A DNA stretch of 64,000 nt from JAHEFU01 sp020440645 (GTDB taxonomy: Bacteria > 4484-113 > JAFGCY01), in assembly GCA_020440645.1 (NCBI GenBank), contig JAGRNR010000001.1, positions 124,001 to 188,000 of the forward strand, written 5' to 3'. The notes under the pieces were generated by a model. That model searched no databases and had not been told where the DNA came from. It saw only the letters and a list, made by a program, of their open reading frames with translations. Below, one piece after another: positions 34,786 to 42,320 of this stretch. Position 1 is the first letter of the stretch. The number at the start of each line of letters is the position of its first letter. The position numbers and the translations under genes are program-made.

Positions 34786-35136
34786 ATGAAGCTTGAACGA
34801 GTGTATGCAATGAAATTTGGCGGGGTCTATCCGCATTATGTAGCTAAAGCTGAAAAGAAGGGGCGCAGCAAGGCCGAGCTGGACGAAGTGATCCGCTGGC
34901 TGACCGGCTACAGCCAGAAGCAGCTGGATAAAGTCATTGCCGATGGGATCGATCTCGAAACATTCTTTGCCAAGTCTCCCAAACTTAACCCGAACCGAGA
35001 GTTGATCACCGGCGTGGTCTGCGGTGTGCGTGTGGAAGAGATCGAGGAACCGACATACAAGCTGATCCGCTACATGGACAAGCTGGTGGACGAACTGGCC
35101 AAGGGCAAGGCTATGGAGAAGATCCTGCGGCAATGA
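34786..35136 (+). CDS. DUF2200 family protein
   Basis: This is a 116-residue cytoplasmic protein of the conserved DUF2200 family. Characteristic stretches are VYPHYVAKAEKKGRSKAELD near 14-33, IRWLTGYSQKQLD near 36-48, FAKSPKLNPNRELITGVVCG near 62-81 and the C-terminal YMDKLVDELAKGKAMEKIL. The family is mainly helical and has no assigned biochemical role. It is transcribed divergently from perR, so peroxide co-regulation is possible but unproven. Confidence 0.9.
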   Translation: MKLERVYAMKFGGVYPHYVAKAEKKGRSKAELDEVIRWLTGYSQKQLDKVIADGIDLETFFAKSPKLNPNRELITGVVCGVRVEEIEEPTYKLIRYMDKLVDELAKGKAMEKILRQ

Positions 35137-35255
35137 GTCCGGTTTTCTGCAGGAAGTCCTGGCAAACATGAATGCAAATCGGCCTATCCCAGATACCACC
35201 TCTGCTAACCATTTTTTTCAGATGTCCGCAGAGCAACTGATGAGGGAGGACTGCC

Positions 35256-36176
35256 ATGCAATCAGGACCTGATGAACCGGAATCGTTTGATGTAATCATC
35301 GTCGGCGGCAGTTATGCCGGACTGTCGGTCGCTATGTCACTGGGCCGCGCACTGCGCCGTACTCTCGTAATTGATGCCGGTGATCCCTGCAACCGACAGA
35401 CCCCGCATTCACATAACTTCCTCACCCAGGATGGCAACACTCCTGCTGAGATTGCAGCTCTGGCTCGCGAGCAGGTGCAGCGCTATGACACAGTCAATTT
35501 CATCTCCGCCACGGCTGTCAGTGCACAGAAAATTCAAGGCAGATATTCCGTCAGGCTGGCAGATGGCCAGACTCTTGAATCACGCAAGTTGCTGCTGGCA
35601 ACGGGTGTTCGCGATATGCTGCCGGACATTCCCGGCCTGGCGGAATGCTGGGGCATATCAGTGCTGCACTGCCCTTACTGCCACGGTTATGAAGTGCGAG
35701 ACACACCAATCGGCCTGCTGGCAAATGGCGCGGACGGCCTGCACCTGGCACGCCTGCTGCATAACTGGTCGGAATCCCTGACACTGTTCACAAACGGTAC
35801 CAGCACGCTGGACGCAGGGGATGCAGCGCTGCTTGCTTCACATGGGATTACCATTGATGAGCGCAAGATTGCCAGACTTGAACATCACAATGGGATGCTG
35901 CAATCCATCATATTCAATGATGGAAGCCGGCAGGAGATCAACAGCATCTTTGCACGTGTCCCGACTCAACAGAAAAGCGGACTGGCAGTGGAGCTTGGTT
36001 GCGACCTGAATGATAATGGCCTGATCAATGTTGATGAAATGCAGCGGACTTCCGTGCCGGGAGTGTTTGCAGCGGGAGACAACTGCTGGGCCCTGCGCTC
36101 CGTGGCTAACGCCATCGGAGCGGGCTCCAAGGCTGGTGCGTTCATCAACCATGAAATGATCAACGAGGATTTCTGA
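35256..36176 (+). CDS. Thioredoxin-reductase-like FAD/NAD(P) oxidoreductase with CPYC centre
   Basis: The 306-residue flavoprotein has VGGSYAGLS near 13-21 (FAD), a redox CxxC in LHCPYCHGYEVRD near 139-151 and GVFAAGDN near 268-275. The HCPYCHGYE form resembles the GliT/HlmI-like dithiol-oxidase branch more than canonical TrxB (CATC). The second Rossmann segment is weak and lacks a clear GxGxxA NADPH motif, as in that branch. GGGAGGA precedes the ATG. It could reduce or oxidise small dithiols or a thioredoxin; the partner is not nearby. Confidence 0.85.
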   Translation: MQSGPDEPESFDVIIVGGSYAGLSVAMSLGRALRRTLVIDAGDPCNRQTPHSHNFLTQDGNTPAEIAALAREQVQRYDTVNFISATAVSAQKIQGRYSVRLADGQTLESRKLLLATGVRDMLPDIPGLAECWGISVLHCPYCHGYEVRDTPIGLLANGADGLHLARLLHNWSESLTLFTNGTSTLDAGDAALLASHGITIDERKIARLEHHNGMLQSIIFNDGSRQEINSIFARVPTQQKSGLAVELGCDLNDNGLINVDEMQRTSVPGVFAAGDNCWALRSVANAIGAGSKAGAFINHEMINEDF

Positions 36177-36259
36177 TTGGAGTCATTGAGCGACAGCATC
36201 TGATGCATCTGGATTAGTTGAAGGAAACGCGCGGTGCAGCTGGAAGTTCCTGCCGGGAT

Positions 36260-36335
36260 TGGCAGCCCTAACGGGACTCGAACCCGTGTTTCCGCCTTGA
36301 GAGGGCGGCGTCCTAGGCCACTAGACGATAGGGCC
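36260..36335 (-). tRNA. tRNA-Glu (anticodon CTC)
   Basis: The minus strand folds as a tRNA: acceptor GGCCCTA/TAGGGCT (G1-U72), D arm, anticodon stem CCGCC/GGCGG around CTCTCAA (anticodon CTC), T arm ACGGG-TTCGAGT-CCCGT, discriminator G73, and an encoded CCA at 36260-36262. It reads GAG codons. In contrast to the tRNA-His of this window, CCA is encoded. Confidence 0.95.
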
Positions 36336-36409
36336 GCGCGGACGATGATGATAACACAATTTCCGGCTTTGTGAAGAGGGATTCTCAGTCCGGCAAAGTT
36401 GTGCTCAGG

Positions 36410-36415
36410 TATGAT
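36410..36415 (+). promoter_or_regulatory. -10 box of a leaderless promoter for the DUF1905/YdeI-like gene
   Basis: TATGAT ends 8 nt before the ATG at 36424, so transcription should begin at or just before the start codon. Confidence 0.45.
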
Positions 36416-36423
36416 GTGAGCTG

Positions 36424-36984
36424 ATGACAGGCTCAGGAAAGGCGGTGGATTCCCAGGCTCCAGTGGTGCTGCGTTTCAGCGCAACAGTGCAGTTCATGGA
36501 AGACGGCAGAAGCAGACGCAATGAATCATTTGTGGAGCTGCCTGCTCGTATTGCAAACGAATACTCAACCGCGTCCTGGGAGCGGGTTGAAGGCACCATC
36601 AATGGACATCCCTTCCGCGCCGCATTGGAAAGCTCCAGCGCTGGGCCGATCTGCATCAGGCTGAATGACGCGATGATTCGCGGTGCATGTGTCACCGCAG
36701 GCGATACTGCCGAACTGATACTGCTTGGTCCAGAACCTGAACCGCAACTGCCGGCTGACCTGCAGTCTGCATTCAATGCTTCGGTAGCTGCATCCAAGGT
36801 ATGGGACTCACTCAATATCCATAACCGGCTGGACTGGATTCGCTGGATAGCTGGCGCGGCCAAGCCGGAGACAAGGGCACGCCGCATCAGCCGGACGTTA
36901 GACCAGCTTGTCGAAGGCAAGCGCCGGGCCTGTTGTGTGAACGTTTATGAATACATGCTCAAGCGAATCGCTGATACTGCCTGA
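36424..36984 (+). CDS. DUF1905 / YdeI-OmdA family protein
   Basis: The 186-residue protein has an N-terminal DUF1905 barrel (LRFSATVQFMEDG..., FVELPARIANEY, WERVEGTINGHPFRAALE) and a C-terminal YdeI/OmdA-type helical segment with a W-I-x-x-A-K-P-E-T-R-A-R-R-I pattern near 140-155. The family has been linked to bacteriocin or antimicrobial-peptide protection in some bacteria, but the biochemistry is unknown. It is monocistronic between tRNA-Glu and glyA. Confidence 0.82.
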   Translation: MTGSGKAVDSQAPVVLRFSATVQFMEDGRSRRNESFVELPARIANEYSTASWERVEGTINGHPFRAALESSSAGPICIRLNDAMIRGACVTAGDTAELILLGPEPEPQLPADLQSAFNASVAASKVWDSLNIHNRLDWIRWIAGAAKPETRARRISRTLDQLVEGKRRACCVNVYEYMLKRIADTA

Positions 36985-37036
36985 TTGTCCCGGCTTCATC
37001 TTCCTGCCATTGATTTGCCCTCCCCGCCGCCTCCCC

Positions 37037-37042
37037 TACAAT
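37037..37042 (+). promoter_or_regulatory. -10 box of the glyA promoter
   Basis: TACAAT lies 28 nt before the ATG at 37071. It lies too close to the ATG at 37047 for that codon to be in the message with a leader, which favours the downstream start. Confidence 0.45.
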
Positions 37043-37070
37043 ATCCATGAGCAGATCGCTCAGGAGAGAG

Positions 37071-38369
37071 ATGACCATGGAATGGTTTTCCGCACTGCGT
37101 GAATCAGACCCAAACGTGTTCAAGGCGATTGCCGACGAGACCTGGCGTCAGCATGAGAAGCTGGAACTGATTGCCAGCGAGAACTTCGTTGATCAGGCCG
37201 TGCTCGAGGCCCTGGGCCAGCCGATGCAGAACAAGTACGCCGAGGGCTACCCGAAGAAGCGCTACTACGGCGGTTGCGAATTCGTCGATGAGGTGGAGAA
37301 GTTCGCCCGCATCCGTGCCAAGAAGCTGTTCGGCGCGGACCATGCCAACGTCCAGCCCCACAGCGGCGCGCAGGCCAACAGCGCTGCCTATGCCGCCTTC
37401 ATGAATCCCGGTGACACCCTGATGGGGATGGAGCTCAGCCACGGCGGTCACCTGACCCATGGCCATCCGCTGAACTCCAGTGGCAAGCTGTACAAGATCG
37501 TGGCCTACGGAGTTGATCCGGAGACCGAGCGCCTGAACTACGACATGGTGCGCAAGGTCGCTCAGGACAACAAGCCCAAGGTGATCATGGTCGGCGCCAG
37601 CGCTTACCCGCGCTTCATCGACTTCAAGGCGATGCGTGAGATCGCGGATGAGGTCGGCGCGCTTCTGTTCGTTGACATGGCGCATATCGCCGGACTCGTG
37701 GCGGGCGGCGTGCATCCCAGCCCGGTGCCCTATGCCGACGTTGTCACCACCACCGTGCACAAGACCCTGCGCGGCCCCCGCAGCGGCATGATCCTCTGCC
37801 GTGAGGAGCATGCCAAGGCGATCGACATGGCGGTCTTCCCCGGCCACCAGGGCGGCCCGCACATGCATGTGATCGCCGCCAAGGCAGTTTGCTTCGGCCA
37901 GGCGCTCAAGGACGAGTTCAAGGCCTACGCCCGCCAGGTTGTCAAGAATGCCCAGGAGCTGGCTGACGAACTGAGCGGACAGGGTCTGCGCCTCGTCAGC
38001 GGCGGCACTGACAACCACCTGATCCTCGCCGACGTGAAGGGCAGCTTCGGGCTGACGGGCAAGGATGCTGAGGAGCGCCTGGACAGCGTCGGCATCACCC
38101 TCAACAAGAACACCATCCCCTTTGACCAGGAGAAGCCCTTCATCGCCAGCGGCATCCGCCTCGGCACACCGGCGCTGACAACCCGCGGCTTCCGCGAGCC
38201 GGAGTTCCGCCGTGTGGCAGCGCTGATCATCAAGGCGCTGAAGAACGAGATGACTGACAGCCTGCGTGATGAGATCAACAGTGAAGTCAAGGACCTGACA
38301 AGCTCCCTGCCGCTCTACCCTGAACTGAACGCGATCCTCGGCGGGGGCAGCGAGAGCGCCGGCGGATGA
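37071..38369 (+). CDS. glyA: Serine hydroxymethyltransferase GlyA
   Basis: GlyA is a PLP enzyme converting serine and tetrahydrofolate to glycine and 5,10-methylene-THF. About 432 residues. Seen: LELIASENFVDQAVL, NKYAEGYPKKRYYGGCEFVDEVE, PHSGAQANSAAY, HGGHLTHGHPLN, VDMAHIAGLVAGG and the PLP lysine in TTTVHKTLRGPRSG. The start at 37071 follows AGGAGAGAG; a further ATG at 37077 and one at 37047 are in frame. The stop overlaps the start of an ABC-2 permease gene (ATGA), an unusual operon partner. Confidence 0.97.
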   Translation: MTMEWFSALRESDPNVFKAIADETWRQHEKLELIASENFVDQAVLEALGQPMQNKYAEGYPKKRYYGGCEFVDEVEKFARIRAKKLFGADHANVQPHSGAQANSAAYAAFMNPGDTLMGMELSHGGHLTHGHPLNSSGKLYKIVAYGVDPETERLNYDMVRKVAQDNKPKVIMVGASAYPRFIDFKAMREIADEVGALLFVDMAHIAGLVAGGVHPSPVPYADVVTTTVHKTLRGPRSGMILCREEHAKAIDMAVFPGHQGGPHMHVIAAKAVCFGQALKDEFKAYARQVVKNAQELADELSGQGLRLVSGGTDNHLILADVKGSFGLTGKDAEERLDSVGITLNKNTIPFDQEKPFIASGIRLGTPALTTRGFREPEFRRVAALIIKALKNEMTDSLRDEINSEVKDLTSSLPLYPELNAILGGGSESAGG

Positions 38370-39184
38370 ACCGTGAAGCCGCACTGAGCAGCCAGGTAAG
38401 CATCCTGCTGGCAATGGCCCGCGTGGGCTTTGCCAGCTACATCGCATACCCGGCGGGCATCTTCATGGTGTTCCTCTCCTACCCGATCATCATCATGATG
38501 TACCGCTATGTGATGCAGGCGCTGTATGCCAACGCGGAGAAACTTGCCGGCTACGACCTGCAGGCGATGCTGACCTACGTCACCGTGAGCTGGCTGCTCA
38601 ACACCTTCTATATGACACCTACCGGGCGTACGCTCGGTGCCCGCGTGCGCGACGGACAGGTGGCAATGGACCTGATCAAGCCCGTCAACCTGATGATGAT
38701 CTACTTTGGCCAGAGCCTCGGCCGCACGGCCTTCCGCGCCGTGTTCGCCACCCTGCCGCTGCTGTTCGTCTTCCTGTTCATCACGCGCATCAACGCCCCG
38801 GCTGATGGCTACCTGCCGATGCTCATCCCTGCGGTGATCCTTGGCTACCTGCTGAACTTCACGATGGACTACATCATCGGCCTGATTGCCTTCTACATCG
38901 GCTTCAACATGGGCATCCGCTGGGCGATCCGCATGATCATGGGTATCGCGGGCGGGATGGTGATCCCGTTGGCATACTTCCCTGACACGATCAGAAAGTT
39001 CTTCGAGCTGTTCCCGACGCAGTACATGTTCTACCAGCCGATGCAGATCTACCTCGGACGGGTGTCACAGCATGATGCCTGGATCATCGTGCTCAACAGC
39101 CTGCTGTGGGTGCTGTTCCTTGTGCTGTTCTCACAGATCATGCAGTGGGGCGGCCAGAAGCGCCTGAGCGTCAGTGGTGGCTAA
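38366..39184 (+). CDS. ABC-2-type transporter permease
   Basis: This is a 272-residue membrane protein with about six helices. It resembles the ABC-2/DUF990 permease group: FASYIAYPAGIFMVFLSYPIIIMMYRYVM at the N-terminus, a conserved LLNTFYMTP segment, RVRDGQVAMDLIKPVNLMM, and C-terminal ELFPTQYMFYQPMQIYLGR. Such permeases usually come as pairs with an ATPase; neither a second permease nor an ATPase is in the window, so a partner must be elsewhere if it is functional. It overlaps glyA by 4 nt and is probably co-translated. The substrate is unknown. Confidence 0.85.
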   Translation: MNREAALSSQVSILLAMARVGFASYIAYPAGIFMVFLSYPIIIMMYRYVMQALYANAEKLAGYDLQAMLTYVTVSWLLNTFYMTPTGRTLGARVRDGQVAMDLIKPVNLMMIYFGQSLGRTAFRAVFATLPLLFVFLFITRINAPADGYLPMLIPAVILGYLLNFTMDYIIGLIAFYIGFNMGIRWAIRMIMGIAGGMVIPLAYFPDTIRKFFELFPTQYMFYQPMQIYLGRVSQHDAWIIVLNSLLWVLFLVLFSQIMQWGGQKRLSVSGG

Positions 39185-39197
39185 GGCTGTTGCTCGT

Positions 39198-39203
39198 TAT
39201 AAT
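39198..39203 (+). promoter_or_regulatory. -10 box of a leaderless promoter for the HicB-like gene
   Basis: A perfect TATAAT ends six bases before the ATG at 39210. Confidence 0.5.
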
Positions 39204-39209
39204 CAGGAT

Positions 39210-39365
39210 ATGAAAATCCCTGCAATCCTGAGGAACGGTGAATCCGGATGGATCGTGGCTTCAGCACCAACACTGCCAGGTTGCCATAGTCAGGGCAAGA
39301 CCCGCGAGGAAGCACTCGCCAATATCCAGGAAGCGATTGAGTTGTTTCTTGAGGATGAAGTATAG
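39210..39365 (+). CDS. HicB-like small protein without HicA partner
   Basis: This 51-residue protein has the HicB partial RNase-H fold: MKIPAILRNGESGWIVAS, then PTLPGCHSQGKTREEALANI and a C-terminal helix EAIELFLEDEV. In type II HicAB modules HicB neutralises the mRNA interferase HicA. No HicA-sized gene exists on either side: 91 bp to RNase J downstream, and an ABC permease upstream. A DNA-binding C-terminal domain is also missing. A GTG at 39174 could add 12 residues, but the ATG at 39210 fits the family start and the TATAAT box. It is probably a solitary HicB-fold protein with an unknown role. Confidence 0.75.
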   Translation: MKIPAILRNGESGWIVASAPTLPGCHSQGKTREEALANIQEAIELFLEDEV

Positions 39366-39433
39366 AGATCTCTCTGCTCTCTGTGATTAAACCCTCTGTG
39401 CCCCCGTTGTCAGCTTTACAGCTGAGCTCCATT

Positions 39434-39451
39434 GTGCGACTGAAGTCGCAC
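39434..39451. repeat. Perfect hairpin GTGCGACTTCAGTCGCAC (minus strand) after RNase J
   Basis: An 8-bp perfect stem (GTGCGACT/AGTCGCAC) with a 2-nt loop begins 5 bp past the RNase J stop codon. No T-run follows, so it is not a classical terminator. It looks like a REP-type palindrome that could also protect the 3' end of the division-operon mRNA. Confidence 0.55.
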
Positions 39452-39456
39452 CTCCG

Positions 39457-41148
39457 CTAGCCCCTGACCTTGGCCTCTGCATTCTCTGCATAGGCAACCA
39501 TTCCGATCACAACCGGGTTGATGCGGGTCTGCTGGAAGATGATCTTCTGGATCACGTTCTGCACGTTGTTGGTTAACTGCAGGCGGTACTCCGGGCTGCG
39601 CATCTTGTTGCGGTGGATCGAGTTGACAATCCCTTCCTCGATGCGCTCGAACAGGTCAGGCGCCTGGCTCGGTTGCAGGAAGCCGCGCCCCATCAGCTCC
39701 GGTCCGCTGATCACCTCGCTGCCATCGGCGCTCAGCACCACGTTGAAGAGCAGCAGGCCGTCCTCAGCGAGGGCCAGGCGCTCGTTGAGGATACGGCGTG
39801 AGACATCCGCGCCTTCACCGGCGATGTAGACCTCGCCGGCCTTGAAGGTCCCATCCAGCTCCCACTGCCCGGGGTGGATCGCATAGATCTTGCCGAGCTC
39901 GGAGATGATGATGTTCTCCTCATCGTAGCCCCAGTGCATTGCCAGCTTCTTGAAGCGCATCTGGTGGCGGAAGTAGCCATGCGTCGGCAGCAGGTAGTCA
40001 GCGTCCGCCATCTGCACGTAGCGCTGGATCTCATCCTGGTAGCCGTGACCACTGACATGCACGCCGGTTGATGTGCCGTAGATCACCTCGGCTCCCTGGC
40101 GGAACAGGTCGTCAATCACGGAGAAGATCGCGATTTCATTGCCGGGGATCGGTCGCGCGCTGAAGATGAACAGGTCGTTCTCCATCACGTGGATGAAGCG
40201 GTGTTCCTGGTTGGCGATTCGCGCCATCGCGGCCATCGCCTCGCCCTGGCTGCCGGTCAGCAGCACCATCAGCTTGTTCGGCTTGACCGAGTCGATGTCA
40301 TTCGGGTTGATCAGGGTGTTGGGCGGCACTTTCATGTAGCCCATGTCCTGGCAGGTCTGCACGTTGTCAACCATCGTGCGTCCGACCACCAGCACCTTGC
40401 GTCCCTGGCGCACGGCGACGTCAATCGCCTGCTGCAGGCGGTGGATGTTGCTGGCGAATGTCGTGATCAGCACGCGGCCGTCATGCATTGCGACGTAGTT
40501 GTCGAGGTTCTCGAAGATCGAGGTTTCGCTCTTGGAGTGCCCGGGCTGCTCGATGTTGGTCACATCGATTGACAGCGCCATCACGCCCTCGCGTCCGATG
40601 CGCTCCAGCTTGGCGAAGTCCGTCAGCTTGCCGTCCACCGGTGAGGGGTCGAACTTGAAGTCACCGCTGTGCAGGTACCAGCCCTGCGGGGTCTTGACCG
40701 CAATGCTGCAGCTGTCCGGGATGCTGTGGGTGACGCGGATAGTCGCCACCTGGATCCCGCTCACCTCGAAGTCGTCACCGGGCGTGAACTCGATCAGCTT
40801 GACGTTGTCAATTGCGAACTCCGAAAGCTTGCGCCGCAGCAGGGCCAGTGTGAAGCGGCTGCCATAGATCGGTGGCGGGCTCTTCAGGTCCTGCAGCAGG
40901 TAGGTCAGCGCACCGATATGGTCCTCGTGGCCATGCGTCAGCAGGATGCCCTTCAGCCGGTGCTGGTTCTTCACGATGTGGGTGAAGTCCGGGATCACGA
41001 TGTCGATCCCGAAGGAATGCGCATCCGGGAAGGACATGCCGACGTCGATCAGGAGCAGCTTACCCTGGATGTCCAGTGCATAGCAGTTCTTGCCGATTTC
41101 GCCGACCCCGCCGATGCTCATCCAGCGCAGGCTGTCCGTCTGGTTCAT
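39457..41148 (-). CDS. rnj: Ribonuclease J
   Basis: RNase J is a metallo-beta-lactamase/beta-CASP nuclease with 5'-3' exo- and endonuclease activity in mRNA decay and rRNA maturation. 563 residues. The zinc motif is THGHEDHIGA (His72, His74, Asp76, His77). LHSGDFKFDP, a beta-CASP segment with LLTGSQGEAMAAMAR, SARPIPGNE and HVSGHGYQDE follow, with the His motif LPTHGYFRH. The C-terminal domain is present. It is the last gene of the division cluster, 3 bp after sepF. RNase J is typical of Firmicutes, Cyanobacteria and Actinobacteria rather than gammaproteobacteria. Confidence 0.95.
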   Translation of the reverse strand: MNQTDSLRWMSIGGVGEIGKNCYALDIQGKLLLIDVGMSFPDAHSFGIDIVIPDFTHIVKNQHRLKGILLTHGHEDHIGALTYLLQDLKSPPPIYGSRFTLALLRRKLSEFAIDNVKLIEFTPGDDFEVSGIQVATIRVTHSIPDSCSIAVKTPQGWYLHSGDFKFDPSPVDGKLTDFAKLERIGREGVMALSIDVTNIEQPGHSKSETSIFENLDNYVAMHDGRVLITTFASNIHRLQQAIDVAVRQGRKVLVVGRTMVDNVQTCQDMGYMKVPPNTLINPNDIDSVKPNKLMVLLTGSQGEAMAAMARIANQEHRFIHVMENDLFIFSARPIPGNEIAIFSVIDDLFRQGAEVIYGTSTGVHVSGHGYQDEIQRYVQMADADYLLPTHGYFRHQMRFKKLAMHWGYDEENIIISELGKIYAIHPGQWELDGTFKAGEVYIAGEGADVSRRILNERLALAEDGLLLFNVVLSADGSEVISGPELMGRGFLQPSQAPDLFERIEEGIVNSIHRNKMRSPEYRLQLTNNVQNVIQKIIFQQTRINPVVIGMVAYAENAEAKVRG

Positions 41149-41151
41149 TAA

Positions 41152-41592
41152 TCAGCTGACCTCTATCTGCCTGATCTTGTCGCCGGCGAGGGCGACGGTG
41201 CTCGGGGCAAATATGAAGATGTTCCTCGTCACTTCCCAGACGGTGCCGTCAACGGCCGCAACGACTCCGCAGAGGTAGTCCACCACCCTGCGGGCCTCGT
41301 CCATGTTCTTTGCGGCCAGATCATTCACGTCCAGTACCATCGCCTGGCGGGTCATCAGGTAGCCGGCATACTGCTTCAGGCTGAAGTTGCTGCCGCCGTT
41401 GTCATCCAGAGCCGGGCGCACGACGAACAGGGTCGCGTTCTCGGCATCGGGCATGCTGATGATCCGCTCAGCCTCTTTTCCAGATTCCACACTGGTGATG
41501 GCAGATGCCTCACCGGGATACTCGAGCATCGTTTCATGCTCGTGTTCATCCTCGGCGCCAAGCATGCGCCAAACCCCATTCAAGAAACTCAT
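41152..41592 (-). CDS. sepF: Cell-division protein SepF
   Basis: SepF polymerises into rings and anchors FtsZ filaments to the membrane. The 146-residue protein has an N-terminal amphipathic helix (MSFLNGVWRMLG), an acidic linker and the SepF core (IISMPDAENATLFVVRPA..., AGYLMTRQAMVLDVNDLAAKN, RRVVDYLCGVVAAVDGTVWEVTRNIFIFAPSTV). Its stop is 3 bp before the RNase J start, and its start overlaps the YggS stop by 4 nt. The co-occurrence of SepF and FtsA gives two potential FtsZ membrane tethers. Confidence 0.93.
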   Translation of the reverse strand: MSFLNGVWRMLGAEDEHEHETMLEYPGEASAITSVESGKEAERIISMPDAENATLFVVRPALDDNGGSNFSLKQYAGYLMTRQAMVLDVNDLAAKNMDEARRVVDYLCGVVAAVDGTVWEVTRNIFIFAPSTVALAGDKIRQIEVS

Positions 41593-42317
41593 TTTCCCTC
41601 CAGCCCTGCAAAAAGGGCACTGCCAATCCGGATCATGTTCGAGCCTTCCACAAGAGCCAGACGGTAGTCATGGCTCATCCCCTGGGAGAGGACATCGAAC
41701 GGCATAGCCGCCGGAAATGACGCGGATATTCTATCAAACAGAGCCCGCATCTGTCCAAAGGATCGGGCTGTTTCACGTTCAAATTCAGCTTCAGTGGCAA
41801 ATGACTGCGGACCAGCTGGAATTGACATCAGGCCACGGATGAGCAGGCTTGGACATTCCTCCCTGATCCGTGAAATTGCCGATGCAGTTTCATCGATGGC
41901 AAAGCCGCTCTTCTGCTCTTCTGCTGAAATGTTGACCTGCAACAGCACTTCCATGCTGGAACCAGCATCCAACAGTTCCTGTTGCAGCTTAAGCGCCACC
42001 TTCATGCGGTCCAGCGCCTGGAACATGTCGAAGTTACCTGGCATCATCCCGACCTTACGGGACTGCTGGGGACCTATCAGGTGGCGGATGAAGCAGTATC
42101 CGCCGCTTGTTAGCTGCTTGAAGCGCTCTGCGGCAGTGGGAAGCAGGTTCTCCCCGAGCTCATCCGCACCGGCGTCCAGCAGCAGGCGTACATGGTGCAG
42201 TTCGGCGTACTTGGTGACGCAGACAAGGCGCACCTTCCCGCCGGAGGCGAAACGGTCGATATCCTCGCGGACAGCCTGCAGGTTTGCCGCTATCCGCGAG
42301 GCATCTTTCATTGCCAA
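41589..42317 (-). CDS. YggS-family pyridoxal-phosphate homeostasis protein
   Basis: This PLP-binding TIM-barrel protein (YggS/YlmE/PROSC) buffers vitamin B6 and amino-acid pools. 242 residues. Seen: the PLP lysine in LVCVTKYAEL near residue 36, GENLLPTAAERF, FIRHLIGPQQSRK, LQVNISAEEQKSGF, RGLMSIP, and the phosphate-binding LSQGMSHDYRLALVEGSNMIRIGSALF. Placement between ftsZ and sepF reproduces the ylmE-sepF arrangement of Gram-positives and Cyanobacteria. It starts 3 bp after the ftsZ stop. Confidence 0.93.
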   Translation of the reverse strand: MAMKDASRIAANLQAVREDIDRFASGGKVRLVCVTKYAELHHVRLLLDAGADELGENLLPTAAERFKQLTSGGYCFIRHLIGPQQSRKVGMMPGNFDMFQALDRMKVALKLQQELLDAGSSMEVLLQVNISAEEQKSGFAIDETASAISRIREECPSLLIRGLMSIPAGPQSFATEAEFERETARSFGQMRALFDRISASFPAAMPFDVLSQGMSHDYRLALVEGSNMIRIGSALFAGLEGK

Positions 42318-42320
42318 TCG

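Noticed and set aside
35676..35690. CPYC motif as a glutaredoxin domain
   Set aside because: The motif lies inside a thioredoxin-reductase-like flavoprotein with FAD signatures on both sides; there is no glutaredoxin fold.
37104..38447. 447-codon open frame antisense to glyA
   Set aside because: glyA is unmistakable on the plus strand; the antisense frame is low-complexity and covers the same codons.
39174..39456. Complete HicAB toxin-antitoxin module
   Set aside because: Only a HicB-like gene is present; the remaining space is too small for HicA and shows no double-stranded-RNA-binding motif.
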